7,944 nt of DNA from positions 1-7,944 of the forward strand of contig JAUVWB010000064.1 in NCBI GenBank assembly GCA_030604345.1, in the 5' to 3' direction. Below the pieces are notes generated by a model that worked only from the letters and a program-made list of their open reading frames with translations, searched no databases and was not told the DNA's origin. Shown in pieces: positions 1 to 6,724 of the stretch. Every line of letters begins with the position of its first letter. The first letter of the stretch is position 1. The position numbers and the translations under genes are program-made. The DNA is from Desulfofustis sp. (GTDB taxonomy: Bacteria > Desulfobacterota > Desulfobulbia > Desulfobulbales > Desulfocapsaceae).

Positions 1-560
1 ATCTCGGTATTGATGCCAGACATGGTACTTTCATCAACACCTTTGGTCGCCAACCGGGCCCTGATCTCCCGCTCCAGGCTATCGGTCTCGTAACAGACCT
101 GGCCCTGATGGATGTCATAATCCTTGCGCAGCGGATGACCTTTGAACTGCCAGTGGTTGAGGATGCGTCGCAGATCGGGATGACCGGTGAAAACGATGCC
201 GTACTGGTCATACACCTCCCGCTCAGCCCAGTCGGCGGCACCCCAGACGGTGCTGACGGTGGGCAGCCCCCGATCCGGATCGGCCACCGGAACGACCACG
301 TGGAGCAGCCAGTTCCTGGTCCAGTTGCGCAGGATATAGATCACCTGAAAGCGGGTCGGCCGGGGTCCCGGGTAGTCCAGGTAATCGACTGCCGTAATGT
401 CGAGGAGCAGGGAAAACCCGAGATCCGGGTACGTCTTCAGGCGCTCCATGGTACGAACCAGCATCTCCGGGGCCACCTCCATGACGATGGAGTCCAGCAC
501 TTGGTGACACCGGTTGGCGGGAAACAGCATCCGGAGTTTGTCCTGCAGGGTCTCATTCAT
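1..560 (-). CDS. nuoC: NADH-quinone oxidoreductase subunit C, probably the N-terminal part of a fused NuoCD (partial, cut by the window edge)
   Basis: This is the 30-kDa peripheral-arm subunit of respiratory complex I, which sits beside NuoB and NuoD on the cytoplasmic side. I translated the open minus-strand frame from ATG at 560-558: 186 complete codons are visible with no stop. The family signature is clear: EREVYDQYGIVFTGHPDLRR at residues 113-132, then GHPLRKDY at 141-148. A stand-alone NuoC usually ends soon after that motif or carries a short tail. Here about 38 further residues follow, rich in charge (SLEREIRARLATKG at 161-174), and the frame is still open at the edge. That resembles the linker before NuoD in fused NuoCD proteins, but no NuoD motif is visible. 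The start lies 2 bases after the nuoB stop. An AAAGGA stretch sits about 14 bases upstream, rather far for a Shine-Dalgarno site, so translation is probably coupled to nuoB. Confidence 0.94.
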   Translation of the reverse strand, partial: MNETLQDKLRMLFPANRCHQVLDSIVMEVAPEMLVRTMERLKTYPDLGFSLLLDITAVDYLDYPGPRPTRFQVIYILRNWTRNWLLHVVVPVADPDRGLPTVSTVWGAADWAEREVYDQYGIVFTGHPDLRRILNHWQFKGHPLRKDYDIHQGQVCYETDSLEREIRARLATKGVDESTMSGINTE

Positions 561-562
561 GG

Positions 563-1075
563 TCAGTCGAGGATTCCTTTGAATTCTTTATGGCGGTCGA
601 CAAGCACACTCTCCGTCTGGATCTGCTGCTGGATCTTGATCAAGGCGTCGAGCACCGCTTCCGGCCGCGGCGGACATCCGGAGATGTAAACATCGACCGG
701 GATAATCGTGTCAATGCCCTGTACCGTACAATAGTTGTCATCGATGCCACCGGAACTCGCGCAGGCGCCCATCGCCACCACCCATTTCGGTTCCGGCATC
801 TGCTCGTAGATCCGCTTGAGAATCGGGGCCTGCTTGTAGCTGATGGTGCCGCAGACCAACAGCAAATCGGCCTGTCGTGGCGAAAAGCGTACCACTTCGG
901 CCCCGAACCGGGAGATATCATGCTGACTCGCGGCCGCGCTCATAAATTCAATGGCACAGCAGGCGGTCCCGAAGACCATGGGCCAGAGCGAGTATTGCCG
1001 TCCCCAGTTGATGATGGCATCAAGCTTCGTCGTGAGTACCGAGTCGCCGAGACTCGCTTCCAATCCTAACGCCAA
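563..1075 (-). CDS. nuoB: NADH-quinone oxidoreductase subunit B (N2 cluster subunit)
   Basis: NuoB carries the terminal 4Fe-4S cluster N2 of complex I, which passes electrons to quinone at the junction of the peripheral and membrane arms. The 170-residue length fits the family. All expected cluster cysteines are present: the tandem C39-C40 in FGTACCAIEFM, C105 in MGACASSGG and C134 in SGCPPRPEA. Other family blocks are RFGAEVVRFSPRQADLL (57-73) and EPKWVVAMGACASSGG (95-110). The start is TTG at 1075-1073. It is favoured because AAGGGGTG lies 5 bases upstream, whereas the next in-frame TTG (1063) has no proper site. The gene begins inside the end of nuoA (10-base overlap) and stops 2 bases before nuoC, so the three genes form one operon. 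The extra cysteines C75 and C116 are not the standard ligands. Confidence 0.97.
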   Translation of the reverse strand: MALGLEASLGDSVLTTKLDAIINWGRQYSLWPMVFGTACCAIEFMSAAASQHDISRFGAEVVRFSPRQADLLLVCGTISYKQAPILKRIYEQMPEPKWVVAMGACASSGGIDDNYCTVQGIDTIIPVDVYISGCPPRPEAVLDALIKIQQQIQTESVLVDRHKEFKGILD

Positions 1076-1425
1076 TTGAGCACCCCTTTTCTTAAAATGT
1101 AGATCAGGCCGGTCAGGAGCAGCATGATGAACACCGTCATCTCCACGAAACCGAGCACCCCGAGGTCTCGCAGGCTCACCGCCCAGGGATACATGAAAAC
1201 CGCCTCGATATCGAATATGAGAAAGAGGATGGCCAGCAGATAGAATTTGACGCTGAATTTCTGGTCAGCCATGCCGACCATCCGCTTGATGCCGCTCTCA
1301 TAGGGATCGTCCTTGGCCCCCCCCCGGGAGCGTGGACCAAATACCACCGTCAGGACCATAACGGTCGGGATGATCAAGGCCAGGCCGATGAAGATCGCAC
1401 CCGATAGGACCAATTCCGTCGACAT
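1066..1425 (-). CDS. nuoA: NADH-quinone oxidoreductase subunit A
   Basis: NuoA (ND3 homologue) is a small membrane subunit of complex I next to the quinone cavity. The 119 residues contain three hydrophobic segments (roughly 8-30, 60-80 and 90-112). The family's hallmark second helix is present: KFYLLAILFLIFDIEAVFMY at residues 60-79. The loop between helices 1 and 2 reads DPYESGI, with Ser where ND3 and many bacterial NuoA proteins have Cys (ECG). E. coli NuoA also has ESG, so this is not a defect. The ATG at 1425-1423 has GAGGTG 5 bases upstream, and an in-frame TGA at 1440-1438 limits any extension. It is the first gene of the nuo operon. It is preceded by about 600 bases without a convincing gene and overlaps nuoB by 10 bases. 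Confidence 0.96.
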   Translation of the reverse strand: MSTELVLSGAIFIGLALIIPTVMVLTVVFGPRSRGGAKDDPYESGIKRMVGMADQKFSVKFYLLAILFLIFDIEAVFMYPWAVSLRDLGVLGFVEMTVFIMLLLTGLIYILRKGVLNWR

Positions 1426-1497
1426 CGAAGCACCTCGTCATTTCTTGGCAGACAGACTTTCACCAGACAACGGACCAGTGGGCCCGCGAACTATCAT

Positions 1498-1527
1498 CTG
1501 ATACCACGCACCAGTGTTCGCTGTCAA
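1498..1527 (-). promoter_or_regulatory. Candidate sigma70-type promoter of the nuo operon
   Basis: On the minus strand a perfect -35 hexamer TTGACA (1527-1522) is followed, after 18 bases, by TATCAG (1503-1498), which matches 4 of 6 positions of the -10 consensus. Transcription would start near 1491, leaving a leader of about 65 bases before the nuoA ATG at 1425. The -10 lies inside a small inverted repeat, TATCATCTGATA (1492-1503 on the plus strand), which could be an operator or chance. The assignment rests on sequence match and position only. Confidence 0.45.
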
Positions 1528-1650
1528 GCAGAACAAATCCATCTTTTCAAACACTTAGCATCGACGCCGCACACTGTGTGTTGTGCAAATCCAGAAAAAT
1601 TTGTGCATGCTGTGCCAAAAGAACTCAGCTCGCCATCTGCGCCCCCGCCC

Positions 1651-1687
1651 GATGATCACCCGTATCATCAACCAAGAGGGCCCTCTT
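1651..1687. repeat. Two adjacent inverted repeats upstream of nuoA
   Basis: GATGAT at 1651-1656 is mirrored by ATCATC at 1664-1669 with a 7-base spacer, the geometry of a dimeric regulator site. Four bases further on is the perfect 14-base palindrome AAGAGGGCCCTCTT (1674-1687). The heptamer TATCATC of the first repeat (1663-1669) recurs at 1492-1498, over the proposed nuo -10 element. No T-run follows either structure on either strand, so neither looks like a terminator. Their role is unknown. Confidence 0.35.
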
Positions 1688-1715
1688 CTTCAGGCAGCAG
1701 GGCATCTACCATCGC

Positions 1716-1737
1716 AAACGAGAACACGGACTCGTTT
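1716..1737. repeat. Small perfect stem-loop in the ltaE-nuoA gap
   Basis: AAACGAG (1716-1722) and CTCGTTT (1731-1737) form a perfect 7-bp stem with an 8-base loop. On the plus strand the right arm and following bases read as a short T stretch (CTCGTTTTC). It could act at most as a very weak terminator for plus-strand transcripts, but the stem is poor in GC. It may simply be chance. Confidence 0.25.
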
Positions 1738-1840
1738 TCAAAACCAGGCTGCGCCTGCACATTGCGCACAGAACAGCTGTTCCCGTTCGATGGCCAATCT
1801 TCCTGATCAGTAATATGTAACAGATCGTGCAGGAGAACTT

Positions 1841-2044
1841 ATGCCAGCCGAAGATATCTACTATCGTTTTGAATTTATACAGATAAAAACAATGGTACCA
1901 CACCGTATCCCAACAAAGGGACGGCGCACGACAGAGAGGCCGGCCACAGAGAAAAAAGATCCATCAATATGCCAGGCAAACTACCGTCAAGGGCCCTTTG
2001 GTTCTCCTCCGGTCCAGTGCTTTCACCCGGCAAAAAACTGTTGA
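1841..2044 (+). CDS. Doubtful 67-residue small protein on the plus strand
   Basis: This is the only plus-strand frame in the window with a textbook ribosome binding site: AGGAG at 1831-1835, 5 bases before ATG at 1841. The predicted product begins MPAEDIYYRFEFIQIKTMV and continues as a basic, Lys/Arg/Thr-rich segment (PTKGRRTTERPATEKKD), with cysteines at residues 44, 59 and 67. It has no signal peptide or membrane segment and I recognise no family. Its last 22 bases lie antisense to the 3' end of ltaE, so the two would be convergent and overlapping. I see no convincing promoter upstream. It may be a real small gene, the remnant of a longer one, or a chance frame; the binding site is the only strong point. 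Confidence 0.28.
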   Translation: MPAEDIYYRFEFIQIKTMVPHRIPTKGRRTTERPATEKKDPSICQANYRQGPFGSPPVQCFHPAKNC

Positions 2045-3039
2045 AACAGGGTGACCACCCGTTCGACAGCTGCCGCATCGATATCGAGGTGGGTCACCAG
2101 CCTGATCCGCGGACCACCGCTGATCGACACCTGATGCTCAGCCATGAAAGCACGCAATGGAACAACCGTCTCCGGCGGCACCGTGACAAAGACCATGTTG
2201 GTCTGCATCGTGTCGTATTCCACGGAGCACCGCGCCACCGTCTGCAATCCGTCGGCCAGCATTCGGGCATGTTCATGATCTTCGGCCAATCGCTCCCGGT
2301 GATGCTGCAGGGCATGGATCCCGGCGGCGGCGAGGATGCCGGCCTGCCGCAGGCCGCCGCCCAGCATCTTGCGCCAGCGCCGGGCCTGATCGATATCGAC
2401 GCGTCGTCCGCACAAGACGGACCCCACCGGGGCACCAAGTCCTTTGGAAAGACAGACCGAAACGGTGTCAAATGGCCGGCACAGCTGCTGCACGTCTACC
2501 CCGCACTTGACGGCGGCGTTGAAAACGCGGGCACCATCCAGATGCAGTTTCAGCCCAAAGCGATCCACACACTCCCGGGCCTGCTCCACATAGCCGAGAG
2601 GTAACGCTAAACCGTTCTGGGTGTTTTCCAGGCACAGCAGTCTCGTCTTGGCGAAATGAAAGTCGTCGGGCTTCACCGATGCCGCCACCCGTTCCAGGTC
2701 TAACGTGCCGTCAGCGGCGAAATCCAGCGGCTGCGGCTGAATCGAACCGAGCACAGCGGCACCGCCACCCTCATATTTATAGGTATGGGCAATCTGTCCG
2801 ACGATGTATTCGTCTCCCCGTTCGCAATGAGTCAGCAAGGCCAGGAGGTTGGCCTGGGTGCCGCTGGATGCGAAGAGCGCCGCCTCGGTCCCGATCATCC
2901 GGGCGGCCAATTCCTCCAGTCGATTGACCGTCGGGTCCTCACCGTACACATCATCACCCACCGGGGCTTCAGCCATGGCCTCCCGCATCGCCTCAGTGGG
3001 CTTGGTAACCGTGTCACTTCTCAGGTCTATCTGCCGCAT
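2023..3039 (-). CDS. ltaE: Low-specificity L-threonine aldolase
   Basis: A cytoplasmic PLP enzyme that cleaves L-threonine and L-allo-threonine to glycine and acetaldehyde, and also acts on related beta-hydroxy amino acids. The 338 residues align along their whole length with E. coli LtaE (333), which I know from memory. Shared blocks include [15 protein letters not shown] at the N-terminus, [15 protein letters not shown] (25-39), GTQANL (60-65), HLDGAR (166-171) and [10 protein letters not shown] (198-207). The PLP Schiff-base lysine is K199; D168 and R171 match the cofactor-binding Asp and Arg; H85 is the ring-stacking His; H128 matches the His implicated in substrate binding. The fold-type I aminotransferase domain is intact, with RLVTHLDI near the C-terminus. 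ATG at 3039 has AGGAG 7 bases upstream, inside the end of the upstream transporter gene (13-base overlap), so the two are co-transcribed and probably translationally coupled. It is followed by the long gap before nuoA. Confidence 0.96.
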   Translation of the reverse strand: MRQIDLRSDTVTKPTEAMREAMAEAPVGDDVYGEDPTVNRLEELAARMIGTEAALFASSGTQANLLALLTHCERGDEYIVGQIAHTYKYEGGGAAVLGSIQPQPLDFAADGTLDLERVAASVKPDDFHFAKTRLLCLENTQNGLALPLGYVEQARECVDRFGLKLHLDGARVFNAAVKCGVDVQQLCRPFDTVSVCLSKGLGAPVGSVLCGRRVDIDQARRWRKMLGGGLRQAGILAAAGIHALQHHRERLAEDHEHARMLADGLQTVARCSVEYDTMQTNMVFVTVPPETVVPLRAFMAEHQVSISGGPRIRLVTHLDIDAAAVERVVTLFQQFFAG

Positions 3040-3920
3040 TTGGTTTCTCCTTCCGGCTCCATATGAACCGTCGCCTCAATGGCGAAGCGCCGGCGTAATA
3101 GATCTTCTATCTGACAGGCCTGTTGATGAGCCTCACGCAGAGTCAGGGTTGGGGACATGGTCACATGGAAAGTCAACTCCAGATGATCACCGTAGCGATG
3201 CAGATGATAATGATGGGGGACCACGCCGAAATGTAAACCTTCGATGGCGGCTTCGATGTCCATGAGCAGGCTATCATCGGGAGTCTCACCGATCAACCGG
3301 TTGATTGACTCTCTGAGTATCTCGTAGGAGGCGTAGAAAATCATCAGGGCCACCAGGATCGCCAATACGCCGTCGATCCACCAGAACCAGGAACCAACCA
3401 GTATGCCGGCCAGTACCACCAGTGAGGAAAGGGCATCAGTTCGATGATGCCAGCCATCGGCTTTCAACACCTGACTGCGGGCTCGCCGGCCGGCCCAGAA
3501 GGCACCTTGCGCCATCCCTTCCTTGACGACAATGGACAACACCGTAACCGCCACCGCCAACCATCCATAGGTAACGGCGGTTCCGGAACGCAATTGCTCG
3601 ACACCCTTGAAAACGAATTCGAGACCGATGAGGGCCAGCAATTCGCCAACCACCACCGAACTGACGAGGTCCGCCCGTCCGTGGCCGAAGGGGTGCTCAT
3701 CGTCCGCCGGCTTGGCTCCGACCCAACCGCTCAAAACAACGATTACCGACCCCAGCGAGTCGGTCAAGGTATGCCAGGCATCGGCCATCAACGCCACCGA
3801 TCCGGTTACCATCCCCACCCACAGTTTCAGCAAAAACAGGATGATATTGCCGACAATCGACAACCAGCCTGCCAGCAGAATCAGGCGCCGTTTGTTGTTA
3901 TCTGCAGCTTCCACAACCAA
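3027..3920 (-). CDS. Cation diffusion facilitator (CDF) family divalent metal transporter
   Basis: CDF proteins are inner-membrane antiporters that export Zn2+, Fe2+ or related divalent cations in exchange for protons. The 297 residues show about six transmembrane segments (roughly 12-35, 41-65, 84-105, 118-138, 160-177, 180-198), then a soluble dimerisation domain (about 211-297). Transport-site motifs are intact: [13 protein letters not shown] in TM2 (D47, H50, D54), and [13 protein letters not shown] in TM5 (H158, D162). The HPFGHGRAD loop (76-84) is also typical. The two-His two-Asp site suggests zinc or iron rather than manganese. The C-terminal domain is His-rich ([12 protein letters not shown] at 235-246), in line with extra metal binding. 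The start is uncertain: TTG at 3920 and GTG at 3914 are the only in-frame candidates after the TGA at 3932-3930, and neither has a good ribosome binding site. The gene overlaps ltaE by 13 bases; any link between metal export and the aldolase is unproven. Confidence 0.95.
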   Translation of the reverse strand: MVVEAADNNKRRLILLAGWLSIVGNIILFLLKLWVGMVTGSVALMADAWHTLTDSLGSVIVVLSGWVGAKPADDEHPFGHGRADLVSSVVVGELLALIGLEFVFKGVEQLRSGTAVTYGWLAVAVTVLSIVVKEGMAQGAFWAGRRARSQVLKADGWHHRTDALSSLVVLAGILVGSWFWWIDGVLAILVALMIFYASYEILRESINRLIGETPDDSLLMDIEAAIEGLHFGVVPHHYHLHRYGDHLELTFHVTMSPTLTLREAHQQACQIEDLLRRRFAIEATVHMEPEGETKCGR

Positions 3921-3929
3921 AGAGATAGT

Positions 3930-4061
3930 TCATTTTTTTTGCTTTCCGCGACGATCGCTACCTGCCCTGTCGCTCCGTGCCGGCTCAGACTTCTCATCAT
4001 GTTTGTAGCCCTGGCCCCGATGATAGCCCGAATTACCGTCAGCCACAAGCCGGTGCCGCAT
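3930..4061 (-). CDS. Possible 43-residue charged small protein between the HD-GYP and CDF genes
   Basis: In the 208-base gap between two real genes, a minus-strand frame from ATG at 4061-4059 runs to TGA at 3932-3930. The product is very hydrophilic: MRHRLVADGNSGYHRGQGYK followed by a Lys/Arg/Asp/Glu/Ser-rich tail ending RRGKQKK. A short AAGG lies about 5 bases before the ATG. It stops 9 bases before the TTG start of the CDF gene, which lacks its own ribosome binding site, so coupling would help explain that start. The frame is open further upstream, also with hydrophilic residues, but without a better start. I recognise no family. The alternative is a non-coding spacer. Confidence 0.25.
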   Translation of the reverse strand: MRHRLVADGNSGYHRGQGYKHDEKSEPARSDRAGSDRRGKQKK

Positions 4062-4128
4062 TTTGCCTTGTTTTTCCGAGTGGCCAGGCTTCTGTGGAAC
4101 ACGATACGAAAAGGAGTACGTAACGGGT

Positions 4129-6228
4129 TCAATGAATGATGGTCCGGAAAACCTTGACAACTTCGGGATCGAAATGGGAACCGGAATGAGCGGAAATATA
4201 ATCGAGAGCGGCCGCACGGGACCAGCCGGGCCGGTAGGGGCGCATTGAAGTGAGGGCATCGTAGACATCTGCCACCGCCAGGATCCTGGCGGTGAAATCG
4301 ATGTCATCTCCGGCCAGCTTGTTGGGGTATCCGGAGCCATCGTACCGTTCATGGTGTTGCTGGATCATCGGCAAAATATCCTGGTAGGCCTGGATTGGCT
4401 CGAGGATCCTCACGCCCCGTTCCGGATGACTCATAATCTCGGCATATTCCTCCTCGGTGAGCCGTGACGGTTTATCGAGAATCGATCGAGAAACTCCTAT
4501 CTTGCCGATATCATGCAACAATCCTCCACGATTCAAGCGCAGTACCTGCTCTTCCGCAAGACCGAGACCGGCACCGATCATTCCAGCCAGCACGGATACC
4601 CGCTCCGAGTGGCCGGATGTCCATTTTGATTTGGCGTCGACCGTACGAGCCAGAGCCTCGATCGTACCGTTCGCCAGCCGTTCGAGATTGTCCAGAAGCT
4701 CTGAATTGGACAGGGCAATGGAAACCTGATCGGCTAACTGTCTCAGTTGTTTGAGCTCGATATCATCGTAGGCCCTCAGGTGTGCATGGGCCAGGATAAC
4801 GATCCCTTTGACCTGCTGCTCCTGCAGCAGCGCGACGGAAACAATCGTCCCGTCACCATAACGGCGCAGCCGGTCGATCCGTGCGAGATCACTGAGGCCC
4901 CGTGGCCAGACAAACGGCGATTCGCTGCGAAACAGTACCCCTTTCTGTCTGTCGTGAATGGTAATATACTCGGCGACCGGCTCCGACCATTCATCGGATA
5001 AGATATGGACCTTCAGATAATCCTCCGACCGGTCGGCCGCGAGACCGAGAATAACCGTCTCGCATTCGAAATAGGTCTTCAGCATCGGCAGGGTAACCCT
5101 GATGATATCGGGCAACGTAATCGAGCCGAGAATGGCACGGTCGATTTTATCAATCGCCTCCAGCGCAGCAAACTGCTTGCCTAACTGACGAGACATGGCG
5201 TTGAACGAAACGGCCAGCTCCTCGAACTCGTCACCCGTTTTCAGTTTGATTTCACTGGAAAAATCTTGGGCGGCGATCTGCCGGGTCCGCTCCTTGAGTT
5301 CGCCCAGCGGCGCAAGCCCCCGGCGAATCAGGATCAAGGAGACCAGCAGGATCAGCCAGAGGCCGAGCAGGATGGCAAGAAACAGATTACGCTTGAAACT
5401 TTTCAACGAAGCCAGCAGGTAGTCCTCCGACTGCGCCAACACGACGGTCCACATTCCGGCACCGAATTTCGCCTCGAGGAACAGGTCCCACTTTCCCGCG
5501 AGATAACGGTGCCCGTCATGGACATATTCTTGGTATTCTAAGATTTCATCACTTTTCACTTCGATCTCCGTATCTGCCGCCGCTGGAGACGCATAGGTGG
5601 AGACCAGGGCCAAGCCATCACGATCGTAGACAGTGAGTTCAGTGGCAGCAGGCAGCAATGGAACCATTCCGATTCCCCAGAGATACTGAAAATTCACTTT
5701 GGCCACCAGCCACGCGCTGCCACCTTGCGGGATAACAACGGGCAAGGACAGGAATACGGCAGGAAATCCATGTGCCGCGGTGACGGAAAAAAGGGAGACC
5801 CGACTGTTTCGCTCCTTAAACGTCTCGGTTACCACACTCTCGCCGACACTGAGAGAGTTCCCGACGATGAAGGTCTGTTCACTTGCGTCCGTAACCAACA
5901 CCAGCTCATCAAAGAGTTCGGCCATCTCTGCAAACCCGTCTTGCATCCGCAAGACCTGTTCCACCCCTTCTTGTTCGATCAAATGCCCGAGAAAGCTCAG
6001 TTGATCCCCCAGCCTTGACAGTCGCTCATAAAGAGAAAAACCATAGGTCTTGGTTTCCCTGACCAGCTTGTTTACATTCTGGTCGAGGAGCTCAGCACTG
6101 ATTCGTTCATAGAAAAAGAACATTAAACCAAAGGTTGGCAGAAAGGCACTTATCAGGAATAACAAGATAAATTTTCGAGCTACTTTGCTTTTTCCCAAAA
6201 ATGAAGGCATGGTGCGTAGCCAACTCAT
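4129..6228 (-). CDS. Membrane-bound sensor with HAMP, GAF and HD-GYP domains (likely c-di-GMP phosphodiesterase)
   Basis: HD-GYP proteins hydrolyse cyclic di-GMP, lowering this second messenger that controls motility, pili, secretion and biofilm. The 699 residues read in order: a transmembrane helix (18-40), a periplasmic sensor of about 240 residues (41-280) of Cache-like size and style, a second helix (281-303), a HAMP linker (about 303-357), a GAF-like domain (about 365-515) and a C-terminal HD-GYP domain (about 517-699). The catalytic motifs are complete: H540 in SGHSERV, HDIGKIG at 572-578, H601 in SHPERG, HHERYDGSGYP at 625-635, and ADVYDAL at 653-659. It is therefore expected to be active. 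The sensor ligand cannot be read from the sequence. The ATG (6228-6226) overlaps the stop of the pseudopilin gene in TGATG with no good ribosome binding site, so translation is probably coupled to it. A second in-frame ATG at codon 7 is also unsupported by a binding site. Confidence 0.97.
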   Translation of the reverse strand: MSWLRTMPSFLGKSKVARKFILLFLISAFLPTFGLMFFFYERISAELLDQNVNKLVRETKTYGFSLYERLSRLGDQLSFLGHLIEQEGVEQVLRMQDGFAEMAELFDELVLVTDASEQTFIVGNSLSVGESVVTETFKERNSRVSLFSVTAAHGFPAVFLSLPVVIPQGGSAWLVAKVNFQYLWGIGMVPLLPAATELTVYDRDGLALVSTYASPAAADTEIEVKSDEILEYQEYVHDGHRYLAGKWDLFLEAKFGAGMWTVVLAQSEDYLLASLKSFKRNLFLAILLGLWLILLVSLILIRRGLAPLGELKERTRQIAAQDFSSEIKLKTGDEFEELAVSFNAMSRQLGKQFAALEAIDKIDRAILGSITLPDIIRVTLPMLKTYFECETVILGLAADRSEDYLKVHILSDEWSEPVAEYITIHDRQKGVLFRSESPFVWPRGLSDLARIDRLRRYGDGTIVSVALLQEQQVKGIVILAHAHLRAYDDIELKQLRQLADQVSIALSNSELLDNLERLANGTIEALARTVDAKSKWTSGHSERVSVLAGMIGAGLGLAEEQVLRLNRGGLLHDIGKIGVSRSILDKPSRLTEEEYAEIMSHPERGVRILEPIQAYQDILPMIQQHHERYDGSGYPNKLAGDDIDFTARILAVADVYDALTSMRPYRPGWSRAAALDYISAHSGSHFDPEVVKVFRTIIH

Positions 6229-6716
6229 CAGTAATCTGAAGCCCGTCCGTAATAACCGCCATTGTTGGCCCGGACGATATCATCCTGACTTGGTGCGGCA
6301 GTGAAAGGAGGACGGCTTCTGCCATCCGGTCCTTTGCTGAAGAGGTCGTAATCGGAATTCACCGGGACGAGAGAGCGATTCTTTCGCATGGCTCCTGGAG
6401 AAAAGCCGTCTCTTCCCGGTTCTGCGCCATCTATTTTGAGATACTCATAAGGGTTTCCCCACGGATCACGGAACCCAGCGTACCCGATCTCAGCCAAGTT
6501 GCGAGGATATTCGTTGTGCTCGGCGTTGTACAAATCGATACGCGTGCTCAACATCCGCAGGTCCTTGATCGCCAGCACGTAACGGGCCCGCTCGCGGTAG
6601 GAGAGATAGTTGGGTGTGGCAATGGCCGCAAGAGTGCCGATAATGGCTATCACGATCATCACCTCCAGCAGCGTAAATCCCCCCCGGCTGGAGCGATGTC
6701 CAGAATCATTAGTCAT
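6228..6716 (-). CDS. GspG/PilE-like type II secretion or type IV pilin-like pseudopilin
   Basis: A small prepilin, inserted in the inner membrane and processed by a prepilin peptidase before assembly into a pilus or pseudopilus. The class III signal is textbook: a short polar leader, cleavage between G13 and F14 (RGG then [14 protein letters not shown]), and the conserved glutamate E18 at mature position 5, followed by a hydrophobic helix to about residue 35. The C-terminal part resembles the GspG major pseudopilin: [10 protein letters not shown] (84-93), the acidic [12 protein letters not shown] (121-132), which matches the region binding calcium in GspG, and a [13 protein letters not shown] tail (145-157). 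At 162 residues it is slightly longer than typical GspG. The ATG at 6716 has no clear ribosome binding site, and a small hairpin lies just before it. No other secretion or pilus gene is visible nearby, so it may be a stand-alone pseudopilin. It is followed, with a one-base overlap, by the HD-GYP gene. Confidence 0.93.
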   Translation of the reverse strand: MTNDSGHRSSRGGFTLLEVMIVIAIIGTLAAIATPNYLSYRERARYVLAIKDLRMLSTRIDLYNAEHNEYPRNLAEIGYAGFRDPWGNPYEYLKIDGAEPGRDGFSPGAMRKNRSLVPVNSDYDLFSKGPDGRSRPPFTAAPSQDDIVRANNGGYYGRASDY

Positions 6717-6724
6717 GGCGATGT

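Larger units (their letters stand above)
1426..2022. other. Long intergenic region between ltaE and nuoA
   Basis: These 597 bases separate the 3' end of ltaE from the start of nuoA. No open frame on the minus strand resembles a known protein or has a good ribosome binding site. The region contains the candidate nuo promoter (1498-1527), a GATGAT/ATCATC inverted repeat (1651-1669), a 14-base palindrome (1674-1687), a 7-bp stem-loop (1716-1737), and a GGCCGGCC palindrome (1938-1945) flanked by two ACAGAGA direct repeats (1931-1937 and 1946-1952). The right half holds a plus-strand small ORF starting at 1841. I see no clear intrinsic terminator after ltaE: the T-run on the minus strand at about 1958-1952 has no convincing hairpin before it. 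The region could hold regulatory DNA, a small RNA or a decayed gene. Confidence 0.6.

Noticed and set aside
108..689. Long plus-strand frame of 193 codons
   Set aside because: It lies antisense to nuoC and the end of nuoB, whose minus-strand products have clear family motifs. It is a shadow caused by GC-rich codon use.
590..1069. Plus-strand frame of 159 codons
   Set aside because: It is the exact antisense of nuoB and has no recognisable motifs or binding site.
1602..1619. TGGCACAGCATGCA on the minus strand as a sigma54 promoter for nuo
   Set aside because: The GG and GC elements are separated by 8 bases rather than the required 10, and the TTGC box is absent.
1780..1795. GTTCGAT stretch suggesting a tRNA T-arm
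   Set aside because: No matching acceptor, D-arm or anticodon stem can be built around it.
1576..1813. Two overlapping plus-strand frames of 76 codons in the ltaE-nuoA gap
   Set aside because: They cover the same bases in different frames, start at weak codons without ribosome binding sites, and have low-complexity Pro/Ser content.
1706..1903. Minus-strand frame of 65 codons, Cys- and aromatic-rich
   Set aside because: It starts at GTG with no binding site, has no family resemblance, and its composition looks like translated AT-rich non-coding DNA.
1952..1960. T-run on the minus strand as part of an ltaE terminator
   Set aside because: I found no GC-rich hairpin directly before it, so it is not a convincing intrinsic terminator.
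1987..2002. AAGGGCCCTT palindrome as an ltaE terminator
   Set aside because: A 10-base palindrome with no loop cannot form a good hairpin, and no T-run follows on the minus strand.
3444..4139. Plus-strand frame of 231 codons
   Set aside because: Most of it is antisense to the CDF gene, which has complete transporter motifs; the remainder lies in the 208-base gap and shows no domain.
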